Positions 37,739 to 46,128 of a stretch of DNA of 64,000 nucleotides are shown in pieces. Position 1 is the stretch's first letter, and every line of letters starts with the position of its first letter. The stretch comes from Sutcliffiella horikoshii (GTDB lineage: Bacteria; Bacillota; Bacilli; Bacillales; Bacillaceae_I), in contig NZ_CP020880.1 of assembly GCF_002157855.1 (NCBI RefSeq), forward strand, positions 2,728,001 to 2,792,000, written 5' to 3'. The notes beneath the pieces are model-generated. The model had not been told where the DNA came from. It saw only the letters and a program-made list of their open reading frames with translations, and did not search any database. A program made the translations under genes and the position numbers.

Positions 37739-38131
37739 TCAATCTTCCTTGTTTAAAAGCATCTCTGCATGGGATTTTATCATTGCTATGTAGTGCCCTT
37801 TATTAAAGGGTTTTGTTATATGACATATACCTCGCAGACTGCCTTTAACCAATGTTTTATTCAACTTTATATCAACAATCACTGTGAGATAGATCTTATC
37901 ATTATGTTTTACAATACCAGTAACTTGTTTATTCTCTAAATCTATATTTGTATACTCGGGTGCAATTTTCAATGGGGCGAAGCTTGTATACCCTTTGCTT
38001 GACTTGTTATTTAAACGGAGTAATATATGTCTAACAAACTCTTTTGTTTTGGTAAACACACTACTTCTCCCTTTCCCTTCATCCTTTTCAAAGCACCTTA
38101 CTACTTGAAGGAATTCTTCATCCAAAATCAT
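37739..38131 (-). CDS. Hypothetical protein, 130 residues
   Basis: Soluble, basic, no signal or membrane segment. The start overlaps the oxidoreductase stop by 4 bases (ATGA), so the two genes are translationally coupled. Not recognised. Confidence 0.65.
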   Translation of the reverse strand: MILDEEFLQVVRCFEKDEGKGRSSVFTKTKEFVRHILLRLNNKSSKGYTSFAPLKIAPEYTNIDLENKQVTGIVKHNDKIYLTVIVDIKLNKTLVKGSLRGICHITKPFNKGHYIAMIKSHAEMLLNKED

Positions 38132-39093
38132 AACTTAATCAAAATCTTCCCTTCATAGTTGCGGCTCTCTATTAGTTTATGTGCTTGTGCAACCTCACTT
38201 AAATCAAACACCCTGGCAATAGGGAGCACAATCTTTTCTGAAGCAAAAAGTTCTAAGACTTTCTCTGCTACACCAGCTAATCTTGCAGGATCATGTTTTC
38301 TCGTTGTACCTAAGCTAAACCCTTTGATATTTCTACAACTGCTGTGAACATCACTTGTTTTAAAGGTTCCTAGTTTGCCACTGCTATTACCAAATTGAAC
38401 AAGAGTGCCATATAAGGCCAAACACTCTAAGCTTTTACTTGTAACCTCTCCAGCAACGGAGTCAAATATAACATTAGCACCTGAATTATTGGTTAACTTT
38501 AAAACATCCTCTACAAATGTTTCATAGGTACACACAACATCTGCACCTAGATTTTTCACATAACCTTCTTTACTAATATTTCCAACTGTTCCGATAATTT
38601 TCTTCACACCAGCTAACTTGGCGAGTTGCACTAACATGGACCCTACCCCACCTGCTGCACTGTGTATTACAATGGTATCTGTTTTTTTCACTTGGCCAAT
38701 TTCATGGATTAGTATATAAGCTAAAATAGATACGGTTGGTGCAGTTGCAGCTTGTTTAAAAGAGAGACCATCTGGAATTTTAAAAACCAATTGTTCATTT
38801 GCAACTACATACTCTGCATATGAACCCGCTTTCGGAAAAGCTATTACCCGGTCACCCTTTGAGAATGATGAATCATCAGAAACTTCTTCAATTGTCCCAG
38901 CAACATCCAAGCCAAGTGTTAATGGTAATTCACCTTTCCCTTTATTCCCCATACGTTTTTTTATATCTGCATAATTTACACTCGTATATTCTGTTTTTAT
39001 TAAAACTTCATTTTCACGAATCTTTGGGAATTCAACATCCGTATATAAGAGCACATCTGAATCACCAAATTCATTTTGAATGACCGCTTTCAT
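38128..39093 (-). CDS. Quinone-oxidoreductase-type MDR dehydrogenase
   Basis: The 321-residue protein has the GroES-like N-terminal half (TLGLDVAGTIEEV) and a Rossmann half with AAGGVGSMLVQLAKLAG (NADPH motif). No Cys ligands for catalytic zinc were seen, fitting the zeta-crystallin/quinone reductase branch. Coupled to the 130-residue gene downstream. Confidence 0.9.
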   Translation of the reverse strand: MKAVIQNEFGDSDVLLYTDVEFPKIRENEVLIKTEYTSVNYADIKKRMGNKGKGELPLTLGLDVAGTIEEVSDDSSFSKGDRVIAFPKAGSYAEYVVANEQLVFKIPDGLSFKQAATAPTVSILAYILIHEIGQVKKTDTIVIHSAAGGVGSMLVQLAKLAGVKKIIGTVGNISKEGYVKNLGADVVCTYETFVEDVLKLTNNSGANVIFDSVAGEVTSKSLECLALYGTLVQFGNSSGKLGTFKTSDVHSSCRNIKGFSLGTTRKHDPARLAGVAEKVLELFASEKIVLPIARVFDLSEVAQAHKLIESRNYEGKILIKL

Positions 39094-39119
39094 CTATTAC
39101 TCTCCCTTTCAAATTTAAT

Positions 39120-39842
39120 TTACTTATGTAGCCGATCCAACTCCACTAAAAAATCAGTGACAGTTTTAATGAATCTATTATAATCAGTTATCCATAATTC
39201 GTGACCTGAATCAGAGAACTCAACCACCTTCACATTACTCAAATTCCCCTTATATTTTTCAGTAGCACTCTCCTTTAATAGAGAGTGGTTTGTCCCACCT
39301 TTTATAATAAGAACTGGACACTTTATCCGCTGTAAATCCTCCTATAATTCAACCTCTTCTGAGTCTCTTTGAATCCCTCTGACTACGTGTTGACGATCTT
39401 CCTTAATATATCCCTTCGAAAAAACCGTATCAACCCATGACTCCGGAATAGAGGGAAACTTAGCTGGATAGTCTAATAAAATCATTCCTTTTATGTACTC
39501 AGGGTTATTAGAGGCATATTGAATGGCGTACGGTACTCCCATAGAGTACGCCATTAAACAATAGTCTTTAAGACGACTTTCTTTTATCGCTGCTTCGATA
39601 TCTGAAACGTGATCTTCCAAAGTATAGCCTTTAAGCGGAGCATCGCTTTTCCCATTTCCCCTGAGACTGAGTGACACACAATGTCTCGGTGATAAAATTT
39701 TCATTTCATCCTCAAAATGTTCTGCAAAACCTAAAGCTCCAGGAACATAAACTAATGGCGTCAGGTTATGAGAATAATCAGTTGTTTCAAGATAGTGAAT
39801 GGATATATCTTTGTTTTTGGAATAACGATCCCTCACAGGCAT
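39120..39842 (-). pseudogene. Alpha/beta hydrolase interrupted by an in-frame TAG
   Basis: From ATG 39842 (GGGAGAG upstream) a hydrolase reads with LSLRGNGKSD and the nucleophile elbow AYSMGV (Ser), but TAG at 39344-39342 stops it after 166 residues. The same frame then continues without a shift: EDLQRIKCPVLIIKGGTNHS, to SGHELW with the catalytic His, and a natural stop at 39120. Total about 240 codons. One substitution would restore the whole enzyme. Without the second part the His is missing, so it is presumably inactive unless the TAG is read through. Confidence 0.85.
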
Positions 39843-39929
39843 AGTATCTCTCCCTTGTTATTTAAAAGTACTTCTATGTAGCTCAAGTTTCAGCAAAAAG
39901 TTTTATTCCTGAAAATTGTAACCAATTAA

Positions 39930-40142
39930 TCAATTAGATAGTAAGCGCCAAAACCATTGGTAACCCCAATACAGTAAAATAGATAATGTTAAACCCCCAC
40001 CTATTGAAGAGGAAATTAGCACTAAGAACTTGTTAAAATTAATTTCTTCTTTTTTGTAGGCATTTGTAAAAAGTCTACACATATAGAAAACTGTCATTAA
40101 AATAATTATTGTGGCACTAATACTTACAAATACTACTTCCAT
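39930..40142 (-). CDS. Small membrane protein, 70 residues
   Basis: Two hydrophobic segments (about 3-20 and 38-60) with an ionic stretch between (TNAYKKEEINF). Not recognised. Confidence 0.55.
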   Translation of the reverse strand: MEVVFVSISATIIILMTVFYMCRLFTNAYKKEEINFNKFLVLISSSIGGGLTLSILLYWGYQWFWRLLSN

Positions 40143-40177
40143 TATAATTCCCTACCTAACTACTTATTGTATAAGCT

Positions 40178-40648
40178 TTAAATATACTCTAATACCCTAA
40201 TATCCACTTCATCTATGTAACCTATTTCTTCTTTTAAGTCCCAAAGCCTTATTTCAGAGGTTTCTTGATTATCTATAAAGGGTTGAAGCCATTCCACTTC
40301 TGCAAAATAAACTGGATTGTAACCAACTTCTCCACTATTTACTTTTTGGAATTTCAATAACCCCTTGAAATCTAAATCACTCACCATTTGACCTGTTTCC
40401 TCAAACAACTCTCTAATTGCACATTCCTTCGGAGATTCATCACCTTCTCTACGTCCAGCTGGTAATTCCCATTGTTCACGCCATACGTTGAAACATAAAA
40501 GATATTTAACCTCACATTTAATAACAGCAAAGGAACCGAATAAAGGCAGATAATTAAACATATCTTCTTCAGACATACTTATGAAATCTAAATATACTTT
40601 TCCATTATTTTTAGTTAGATTCAAAAAAAGATTCCTCCATAAACTCAC
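40178..40648 (-). CDS. NUDIX hydrolase
   Basis: The 156-residue protein has a near-complete Nudix box (GRREGDESPKECAIRELFEE followed by TGQ). Likely an ADP-ribose or related nucleoside-diphosphate hydrolase. Substrate unknown. Separated by 9 bases from the upstream lipoprotein gene. Confidence 0.9.
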   Translation of the reverse strand: MSLWRNLFLNLTKNNGKVYLDFISMSEEDMFNYLPLFGSFAVIKCEVKYLLCFNVWREQWELPAGRREGDESPKECAIRELFEETGQMVSDLDFKGLLKFQKVNSGEVGYNPVYFAEVEWLQPFIDNQETSEIRLWDLKEEIGYIDEVDIRVLEYI

Positions 40649-40657
40649 TCCAGAAAT

Positions 40658-41089
40658 TTAATCTTCGTCCTTCACTTCAATCACAAACAAATAATTCCTT
40701 GCAACCCTAGAATTCCATTTTGTAGCTATTTTATAGACATATACCCCGTCGCTTTTAGGCGTAGTAAGTTCAAAATCATTCAAAACTACGTTCTCTTCTT
40801 GAGGCAATTCATCCTTCCAATACGATAAATAAACCTTCTTTGGCATGTCTTGATAATTAATTTTGATTAATTCATTGGGCTTTACAACCATCCGCTCTAT
40901 ATCTTTATAATCTTGTGGAGGCTTATTGGAGTCTATCTCTTCTATTGGTATACCAGAAACCCCGATGTAATCTATAATTTCACCATCAATAATTATATCC
41001 GAACTTACATTAATATCCGAATTACATCCTATTAAGTTGATTAAAAAAACAAGTAATAATAAAATGGGAAGAATAGAAGATATTCTCAT
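40658..41089 (-). CDS. Putative lipoprotein
   Basis: The 143-residue protein has signal peptide and lipobox NLIGC (Cys22), then an exported beta-rich domain. Not recognised. Possibly in one unit with the NUDIX gene. Confidence 0.7.
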   Translation of the reverse strand: MRISSILPILLLLVFLINLIGCNSDINVSSDIIIDGEIIDYIGVSGIPIEEIDSNKPPQDYKDIERMVVKPNELIKINYQDMPKKVYLSYWKDELPQEENVVLNDFELTTPKSDGVYVYKIATKWNSRVARNYLFVIEVKDED

Positions 41090-41159
41090 TTACTTACCTC
41101 ACTTTGTATAGAGTTTACTTTCCGGTAGTTAAACGGACCCTTCATTTTATAGAAAGCCT

Positions 41160-41690
41160 TTACTCCACCCTCACATACCCTCTGCAAAAAAGCGCGTTCT
41201 TTGGTTTAAGTGCAATGAGAAATGAATTGATGATATCTGAGGCAGAAATCAGTGTGTTGAACCAACTAATAAATAATAAATTCAATTTTAGATCTCCTGA
41301 AACATAGAACGATAGAACAAAAGGCACAATTGATAAAACAATAAAAGGCAAACTCATAAATACCCAAAATCTAGGTTTAGAGAGGATGGCATTTGTATTG
41401 ATCCAAAAAAATATGCCACTAAAAGTTATGCTTATATCGCCTTTATTGTTTATGACCAATATGTGGAGACATTCATGAAGAATAAATACTAAGAAGCCTG
41501 TTAATATGAGTGCAAAAGTATGTATATGAGAGAATTGTGTACTGAAAATAGTTGGTATGAATAATAAGACTACCTGAAGCAAGTATACAAATTTCATATA
41601 ATGCTCTCGGTACCAGTTGTTTTGAATAAAAGGAGCCCAAACTGTTGGATCCAAACTCACTTTTGGTAGGGGTCTAAACCATAGCATCAT
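41160..41690 (-). CDS. DUF3267-type membrane zincin
   Basis: The 176-residue protein has HECLH at about residues 88-92 just after a hydrophobic stretch and four to five membrane helices in all. This matches the DUF3267 putative zinc metallopeptidase family, as I recall it. The second HExxH membrane protein in this accessory region. Confidence 0.75.
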   Translation of the reverse strand: MMLWFRPLPKVSLDPTVWAPFIQNNWYREHYMKFVYLLQVVLLFIPTIFSTQFSHIHTFALILTGFLVFILHECLHILVINNKGDISITFSGIFFWINTNAILSKPRFWVFMSLPFIVLSIVPFVLSFYVSGDLKLNLLFISWFNTLISASDIINSFLIALKPKNALFCRGYVRVE

Positions 41691-41740
41691 AGGTCTTTAC
41701 TCCCTCGTCGCTTTATTAATGAAATATTCTTAAACATCGT

Positions 41741-41917
41741 TTACCCTTGATTGTTCTTTTCTTTATTCTGAATATAGATTTGCTGTAAGGTTTGGTGGAT
41801 ATCATTCAAAATGAAAAAGATAAACAACAACATAACAAAAGTTATTATCTCACCCGTAAAAAAAGACACTGCACCAATAATTATAAAGAAAACTCTGTAC
41901 ATCCAATTAATTTCCAT
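41741..41917 (-). CDS. Small membrane protein, 58 residues
   Basis: ATG 41917 is chosen because AAGGGG lies 7 bases upstream; an earlier ATG at 41953 has no ribosome site. One or two hydrophobic segments and a polar tail. Not recognised. Confidence 0.55.
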   Translation of the reverse strand: MEINWMYRVFFIIIGAVSFFTGEIITFVMLLFIFFILNDIHQTLQQIYIQNKEKNNQG

Positions 41918-41949
41918 ATCCAATCCCCTTTTTAACAAAAAGTAACTAG

Positions 41950-42420
41950 TCATTCATTATTTTTCTGTTCTTCTTGATTTTGCTTCTTTAATTCTAGCTC
42001 CTTCTTATTCTCTTCTTCTATTTCTTCTTTTGTCTTAGGAGTAGCAGTAGTAAGTGGAACATTTGGTAAAGTGATGTCGACAATGTATCTAATACTGTTT
42101 TCATAATCCATAAAATGAGATTCATCTTCCGTTTGATCAAAACCTAGTACCAATACTGTATCTTCTTTGTTTGTGAGATGGACTTTATACGGCAACATTG
42201 CAATATCTGCCGTGTCGGATATCTTTTCCCCGTTAGCCTTATTTAACTTAGTAACCAGGCCTTCAATGAAGCTAGCATCCTCAATAGTATGGATAAGGTC
42301 TTTATTCTCCCAATCATAAATCTCAATTCTGGTTGCACCCTCAAGATCCAGGTTATTGTTTCCGCATCCCATTGTCACAAACGTTATTAAAAGTAACACC
42401 GAAATCATTTTCATTCTCAT
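41950..42420 (-). CDS. Putative lipoprotein
   Basis: A protein of 156 residues from ATG 42420 (AGGAGG 7 bases upstream). Lipobox VTMGC (Cys19), a soluble domain and a Glu/Lys/Gln-rich tail. Not recognised. Confidence 0.7.
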   Translation of the reverse strand: MRMKMISVLLLITFVTMGCGNNNLDLEGATRIEIYDWENKDLIHTIEDASFIEGLVTKLNKANGEKISDTADIAMLPYKVHLTNKEDTVLVLGFDQTEDESHFMDYENSIRYIVDITLPNVPLTTATPKTKEEIEEENKKELELKKQNQEEQKNNE

Positions 42421-42469
42421 TATCACCCCTCCTACCTTAACAGTCGGTCCGTTGAAACTATAATTACAG

Positions 42470-43075
42470 TCACTTCATAAAATCCTTGACTAACTCATAA
42501 CATCTTTTTTCTGTAAGGTTTGCCAACACAACCACGTATTCCAAGTGTTCCTGAGTACCACCTTTAAATTTGAGTGATGCTTCCAACGCACTATCATCTC
42601 TAAATTTTATCCAGTTCCGTTGTTCTTCTCTTAATTGACTCATCTCTTCTGCAGGCAGTTGCTCCTCTAATACACCATAAATCTCATTTAACAATTCATC
42701 CCAAAGTTCCCATCTGTCATTTTCCACCTTTTTCAATGCATATGTAGAAGAATCTGTTGCTTCCAATTCTTCTGCTTCTTTTTTTGTATCATCTAATTGT
42801 TGGAGATACTTTTCTTTTAAACTGGTAGTCGCTTCTTCTTCTACTTCCGCTGGTTCACTTGTTGATGTATCCTCTTTTTCGTTTGGTTCATTATTGTCTT
42901 GAATGTCTGTCTCAACTCTGTCATTATTATTTTCCTCTTCGGTTGTTACTTCATTTGAAGAATTGATATTTGAGTTTTGAATAGCACCTGCCTCATCAGA
43001 TGAGCTTCCGCAAGCAGTCATTAAAAGCATCCCAACTGTCATTATTGCTGTACATAATTGTTTGTTTTTTTGCAA
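42470..43075 (-). CDS. Lipoprotein with LprI/DUF1311-type domain
   Basis: The 201-residue protein has lipobox MTAC (Cys22), an acidic low-complexity linker (about 25-75) and a C-terminal domain with LREEQRNWIKFRDDSALE, typical of the DUF1311/lysozyme-inhibitor LprI N-terminal family. Exported. Actual inhibition of lysozyme in this protein is not shown by sequence. Confidence 0.8.
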   Translation of the reverse strand: MQKNKQLCTAIMTVGMLLMTACGSSSDEAGAIQNSNINSSNEVTTEEENNNDRVETDIQDNNEPNEKEDTSTSEPAEVEEEATTSLKEKYLQQLDDTKKEAEELEATDSSTYALKKVENDRWELWDELLNEIYGVLEEQLPAEEMSQLREEQRNWIKFRDDSALEASLKFKGGTQEHLEYVVVLANLTEKRCYELVKDFMK

Positions 43076-43115
43076 TTTTAAAGCCTCCTATATTTATTAT
43101 GAACTCTCTAATCAG

Positions 43116-43676
43116 CTAATCCTTATTTTCAATCAACTTTCCATTCCTATCGTAGTATTTATAAGAGTATGTAAGATGCTTCTCTTCCTTGGGCATCTCT
43201 GTCCAAGTTGCAGAGTTTTTGTTTAAAACAAACTCTTCAAGGAATACGTGTTGATTGACACCCAACTCCATTTTGGGTATCTCGTTATCAATAGTTGCAA
43301 TGGTGAGAAATAATAGATTGTGATAATCCTCTTCCAGACCATTACTCAAGGAGATTAAAAAGTGAGAAAGGGGCTCTTCTTTTTTTTCGGCAGAACTCCA
43401 CTTATAATTACCAAATTTATCTTTATTAAAATGAATGTATGCTGGAAGGTTATTACTTAAAAATGCAACTAATCTCTCCTCACCTATATCTTTAATTTCT
43501 ACAATTTCTATTGAAGAGTCTTCAAACAGATTTAAAGATTGGATTGTTTGGATAATGGATTCCTCATCATTTCCATTTATGTAAAAGGAACTATTGATGA
43601 AGTTAAAAACTACAAAGAAAACTACAATCACCAATGCCACAAACCATAAAAATAGCTTTCTATTTTTTATTTGCAT
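43116..43676 (-). CDS. Membrane-anchored exported protein
   Basis: The 186-residue protein has a single N-terminal anchor (about residues 8-30) and an exported acidic domain. Between two lipoprotein genes on the same strand. Not recognised. Confidence 0.65.
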   Translation of the reverse strand: MQIKNRKLFLWFVALVIVVFFVVFNFINSSFYINGNDEESIIQTIQSLNLFEDSSIEIVEIKDIGEERLVAFLSNNLPAYIHFNKDKFGNYKWSSAEKKEEPLSHFLISLSNGLEEDYHNLLFLTIATIDNEIPKMELGVNQHVFLEEFVLNKNSATWTEMPKEEKHLTYSYKYYDRNGKLIENKD

Positions 43677-43706
43677 TTTGCATTTTGCTCCCCCTAAAAC
43701 CTTAAA

Positions 43707-44243
43707 TTAGCCATTAATCTTCTCGATTGATAAAAAAATTCTTGAATACATTTCTTTAAGATGCTCATCATTCTTTATGTCATTATGCAGACCAAATCCC
43801 CAATGTTTCAATATATCTTCTTCTTGTGAGGTAAGAACACCAACCGCATAACTCATACCAGCTGTCCATTCTGATGTATGGTCGTACTCCAAATCTTTTT
43901 CCGTAAAAGGGACAAAATTATCCGTTCCAATAAAGTAAAATGGGATGGTGGAAGCTGAGTAAACATCTGCGAATTTGTCTTCAGCCGCCTTTGAAAGATT
44001 ATTCTCTCTAATAACAACCGCATCATAAGAAATCAGTTTTTCAGGTGTCATTTCATCAAAAGAAATTTCTGTGAATATTACTTGATCTTCTTTTACTTCT
44101 GGTGGTTCTCCAACCACTGCTATGTCTAAAGGTTTCCCTTCGTACAATCTAAAGTCAGTTTTTTGAATACATGCTGTAAGTGAGAATACTAGAATTAGCA
44201 AAATAAAACTATGGGTTTTTATCTTATGTTTACTCACACGCAA
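43707..44243 (-). CDS. Putative lipoprotein
   Basis: The 178-residue protein has a long basic start, signal and lipobox SLTAC (Cys25). The exported domain has PLDIAVVGEPPE. Third of four adjacent exported proteins. Not recognised. Confidence 0.7.
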   Translation of the reverse strand: MRVSKHKIKTHSFILLILVFSLTACIQKTDFRLYEGKPLDIAVVGEPPEVKEDQVIFTEISFDEMTPEKLISYDAVVIRENNLSKAAEDKFADVYSASTIPFYFIGTDNFVPFTEKDLEYDHTSEWTAGMSYAVGVLTSQEEDILKHWGFGLHNDIKNDEHLKEMYSRIFLSIEKING

Positions 44244-44337
44244 TCTCCTTTGTTATATGTTTTATCCAATAACCATGTATCAATCATCTCAAATTCCCAG
44301 TATTTCCACAATAAGTAATTAATTAAATGACCTAAAA

Positions 44338-44376
44338 ATAAAAAGAGCACTCATCCAGGTTAAAGGATTGTGCCCA
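44338..44376 (-). terminator. Terminator of the NTF2-like gene
   Basis: Minus strand: GGGCACAATCC / GGATGAGTGCTC (with mismatches) followed by TTTTTATTTTT. Confidence 0.7.
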
Positions 44377-44450
44377 TTATTATTTAACTTACTTCCATAG
44401 TAAATTTAGATTGTGTGAATAGGAGAATAGTCTAAGGGTGATGGATGAAA

Positions 44451-44855
44451 CTAATTAATTTGTTCTTCTGTTTCCCTTATTACCATCCATTTCCCGTTAA
44501 TTAATTTCCAATTTTCAATGGTAAATAATCGAGCTAATACATTCTCATCTTGTACAATCAATTGTTCATAAAATACTACTGCATTTTCGTTATCCCTTAG
44601 TCTTATGACTCTATTTGCAAACCGCTTGTTAGCCCTATAGAAATGCTTAACAGATTGTTCCATACCTTCTATGGCTTCTTGTCTCGTGAAAAAAAAGGGT
44701 TTTTCATTATCATTATTAAAAAATGTTACATAATAATCATCTGACATTCTTTGTACTGAGGATGTGTCACCTGAACTCATAGCAAGCTCCCAATCTCGAA
44801 TAAATTCATCATGCGTTTCGGTAAATTCATTTAAGCGATTTTGTATATCAAGCAT
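44451..44855 (-). CDS. NTF2-like / DUF4440-type protein
   Basis: The 134-residue alpha+beta protein has RDWELAMSSGDTSSVQRMSD at the N-terminus and a C-terminal IENWKLINGKWMVIRE strand pair, the SnoaL/DUF4440 pattern. Small-molecule binding or catalysis is possible but not assignable. Promoter motif copy 3 lies 60 bases upstream. Confidence 0.75.
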   Translation of the reverse strand: MLDIQNRLNEFTETHDEFIRDWELAMSSGDTSSVQRMSDDYYVTFFNNDNEKPFFFTRQEAIEGMEQSVKHFYRANKRFANRVIRLRDNENAVVFYEQLIVQDENVLARLFTIENWKLINGKWMVIRETEEQIN

Positions 44856-44914
44856 ATAAACCCTCCATTAAAAGATCTTTAATCAAATTATCAGCTGATC
44901 CATTCATAATACCA

Positions 44915-44943
44915 ATTATTTCATAACAAGAAAATTCAAACAA
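44915..44943 (-). promoter_or_regulatory. Conserved promoter-like motif, copy 3
   Basis: Minus strand: TTGTTT (44943-44938), 17 bp, AATAAT (44920-44915) within TGAAATAATTGGTAT. Confidence 0.75.
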
Positions 44944-44962
44944 TATTCTATTCACCTTTGGG

Positions 44963-45000
44963 AAAACAAAACGAGCGCAGACCCCAATTTAATGGCGCAC
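44963..45000 (-). terminator. Terminator-like hairpin after GNAT gene
   Basis: Minus strand: GTGCGC and GCGCTC (one mismatch) followed by GTTTTGTTTTC. Directly upstream of motif copy 3, the same arrangement as copies 1 and 4. Confidence 0.6.
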
Positions 45001-45009
45001 AAATTATCA

Positions 45010-45438
45010 TTAAAGTGACATCTGAAAATGATGACAAGAAATATCTAATCCAGCTTTTAGGTAAAACCTGTGTGCATCATGTCTGTGAACACCTGAATCT
45101 AGATGCAACTGTTCACAACCTTCTAATTTTGCTTGCGTCACCAACCAATCCCATATGACGGATGCATACCCCTGACGGCGACTTGATTCATTTGTTATTA
45201 GATCATCTACATAAAAATATTTGCCCCTGGCCAAAGATTCCGTAATTCTATATCCTGCAACTGCTTTGACTTCGTTATTCTCTAGTACTGCAACTAAATG
45301 AAATCCATTATTTTTTTCAAGTCGATTAATTTTTTCTAGAAAATCTTCTTCAGTTAAATGTGGACGTAACTGTTTAAACGTATTAAAAGTAGACATAATT
45401 TCTAAATCAGAGCGCATTTTTTTGACGATTGGCTTCAT
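45010..45438 (-). CDS. GNAT-family N-acetyltransferase
   Basis: A protein of 142 residues from ATG 45438 (AAGGGG 9 bases upstream; the ATG at 45447 sits on the ribosome site). Acetyl-CoA loop NESSRRQGYASVIWDWL, terminal FYLKAGLD. Starts inside the 3' end of the next GNAT gene (32-base overlap), so coupled. Confidence 0.88.
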   Translation of the reverse strand: MKPIVKKMRSDLEIMSTFNTFKQLRPHLTEEDFLEKINRLEKNNGFHLVAVLENNEVKAVAGYRITESLARGKYFYVDDLITNESSRRQGYASVIWDWLVTQAKLEGCEQLHLDSGVHRHDAHRFYLKAGLDISCHHFQMSL

Positions 45439-46036
45439 TACTCCCATCCCCTTTACATGTTATCGACTGAAGTAATTTTCCCTCTAAATTCTTCTTAACC
45501 ACTTCCCAATCTTCTTTTACAATACTATATAGGACGGTATGACGGATGGTCCCTTCTTTTCGGATCATATGGTTACGAAGGACACCCTCTTTTACAGCTC
45601 CAATCCTTTCTATGGCTTTTTGTGAACGATAGTTTTCATGGTCCGTTTTAATTTGAACTCGGTTTAGTTGTAATTCTTCTAAGCAATACTTAAGTAATAG
45701 ATATTTACAGTTTGTATTAATGTTTGACCGCCAATAAACAGGATTTATCCAGGTAGATCCGATCTCTAATCGTTTGTGATTCTTAGAAATATCAAGAAAC
45801 CAAGTAGACCCGATGATTTTTCCAGTTTGCTTATTGATTATTACAAATGCTTCATCAGTGCCAATCCTGCGTTTTTGCACAGCATCTTTTACATATTCCA
45901 GCACATGACTTTTTTCAGTTAAATTCACGGTCATATGCTCCCATATTCGATTATCTTGAGCAGCTTCATAGATCCCTTCGACATGTTCCCACTCCATTGG
46001 GATCAATTGAACCACTTCGTTTTCTATTTTTCGCAT
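45407..46036 (-). CDS. RimJ/RimL-type GNAT acetyltransferase
   Basis: A protein of 209 residues from ATG 46036 (AAAGGGAG 8 bases upstream). Motifs: INKQTGKIIGSTWFLDI, EIGSTWINPVYWRSNINT and NYRSQKAIERIGAVKEGVLR, the RimJ/L subfamily pattern for acetylation of protein N-termini or small amines. Divergent from the MocR regulator, which may control it. Confidence 0.9.
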   Translation of the reverse strand: MRKIENEVVQLIPMEWEHVEGIYEAAQDNRIWEHMTVNLTEKSHVLEYVKDAVQKRRIGTDEAFVIINKQTGKIIGSTWFLDISKNHKRLEIGSTWINPVYWRSNINTNCKYLLLKYCLEELQLNRVQIKTDHENYRSQKAIERIGAVKEGVLRNHMIRKEGTIRHTVLYSIVKEDWEVVKKNLEGKLLQSITCKGDGSNEANRQKNAL

Positions 46037-46085
46037 TTTCTTCACTCCCTTTCATCCATTAAACCTCTTTTCTGGTATCATAAAA

Positions 46086-46117
46086 ATAACCAAAAACATA
46101 ATTTTTTTTATAACCAA
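46086..46117 (+). promoter_or_regulatory. Direct repeats ATAACCAA in the MocR/GNAT divergent region
   Basis: Two identical octamers ATAACCAA at 46086-46093 and 46110-46117, 24 bases apart, lie between divergent start codons. MocR/GabR-type regulators bind spaced direct repeats, so this is a candidate operator. Confidence 0.55.
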
Positions 46118-46128
46118 GGAATGATGAA

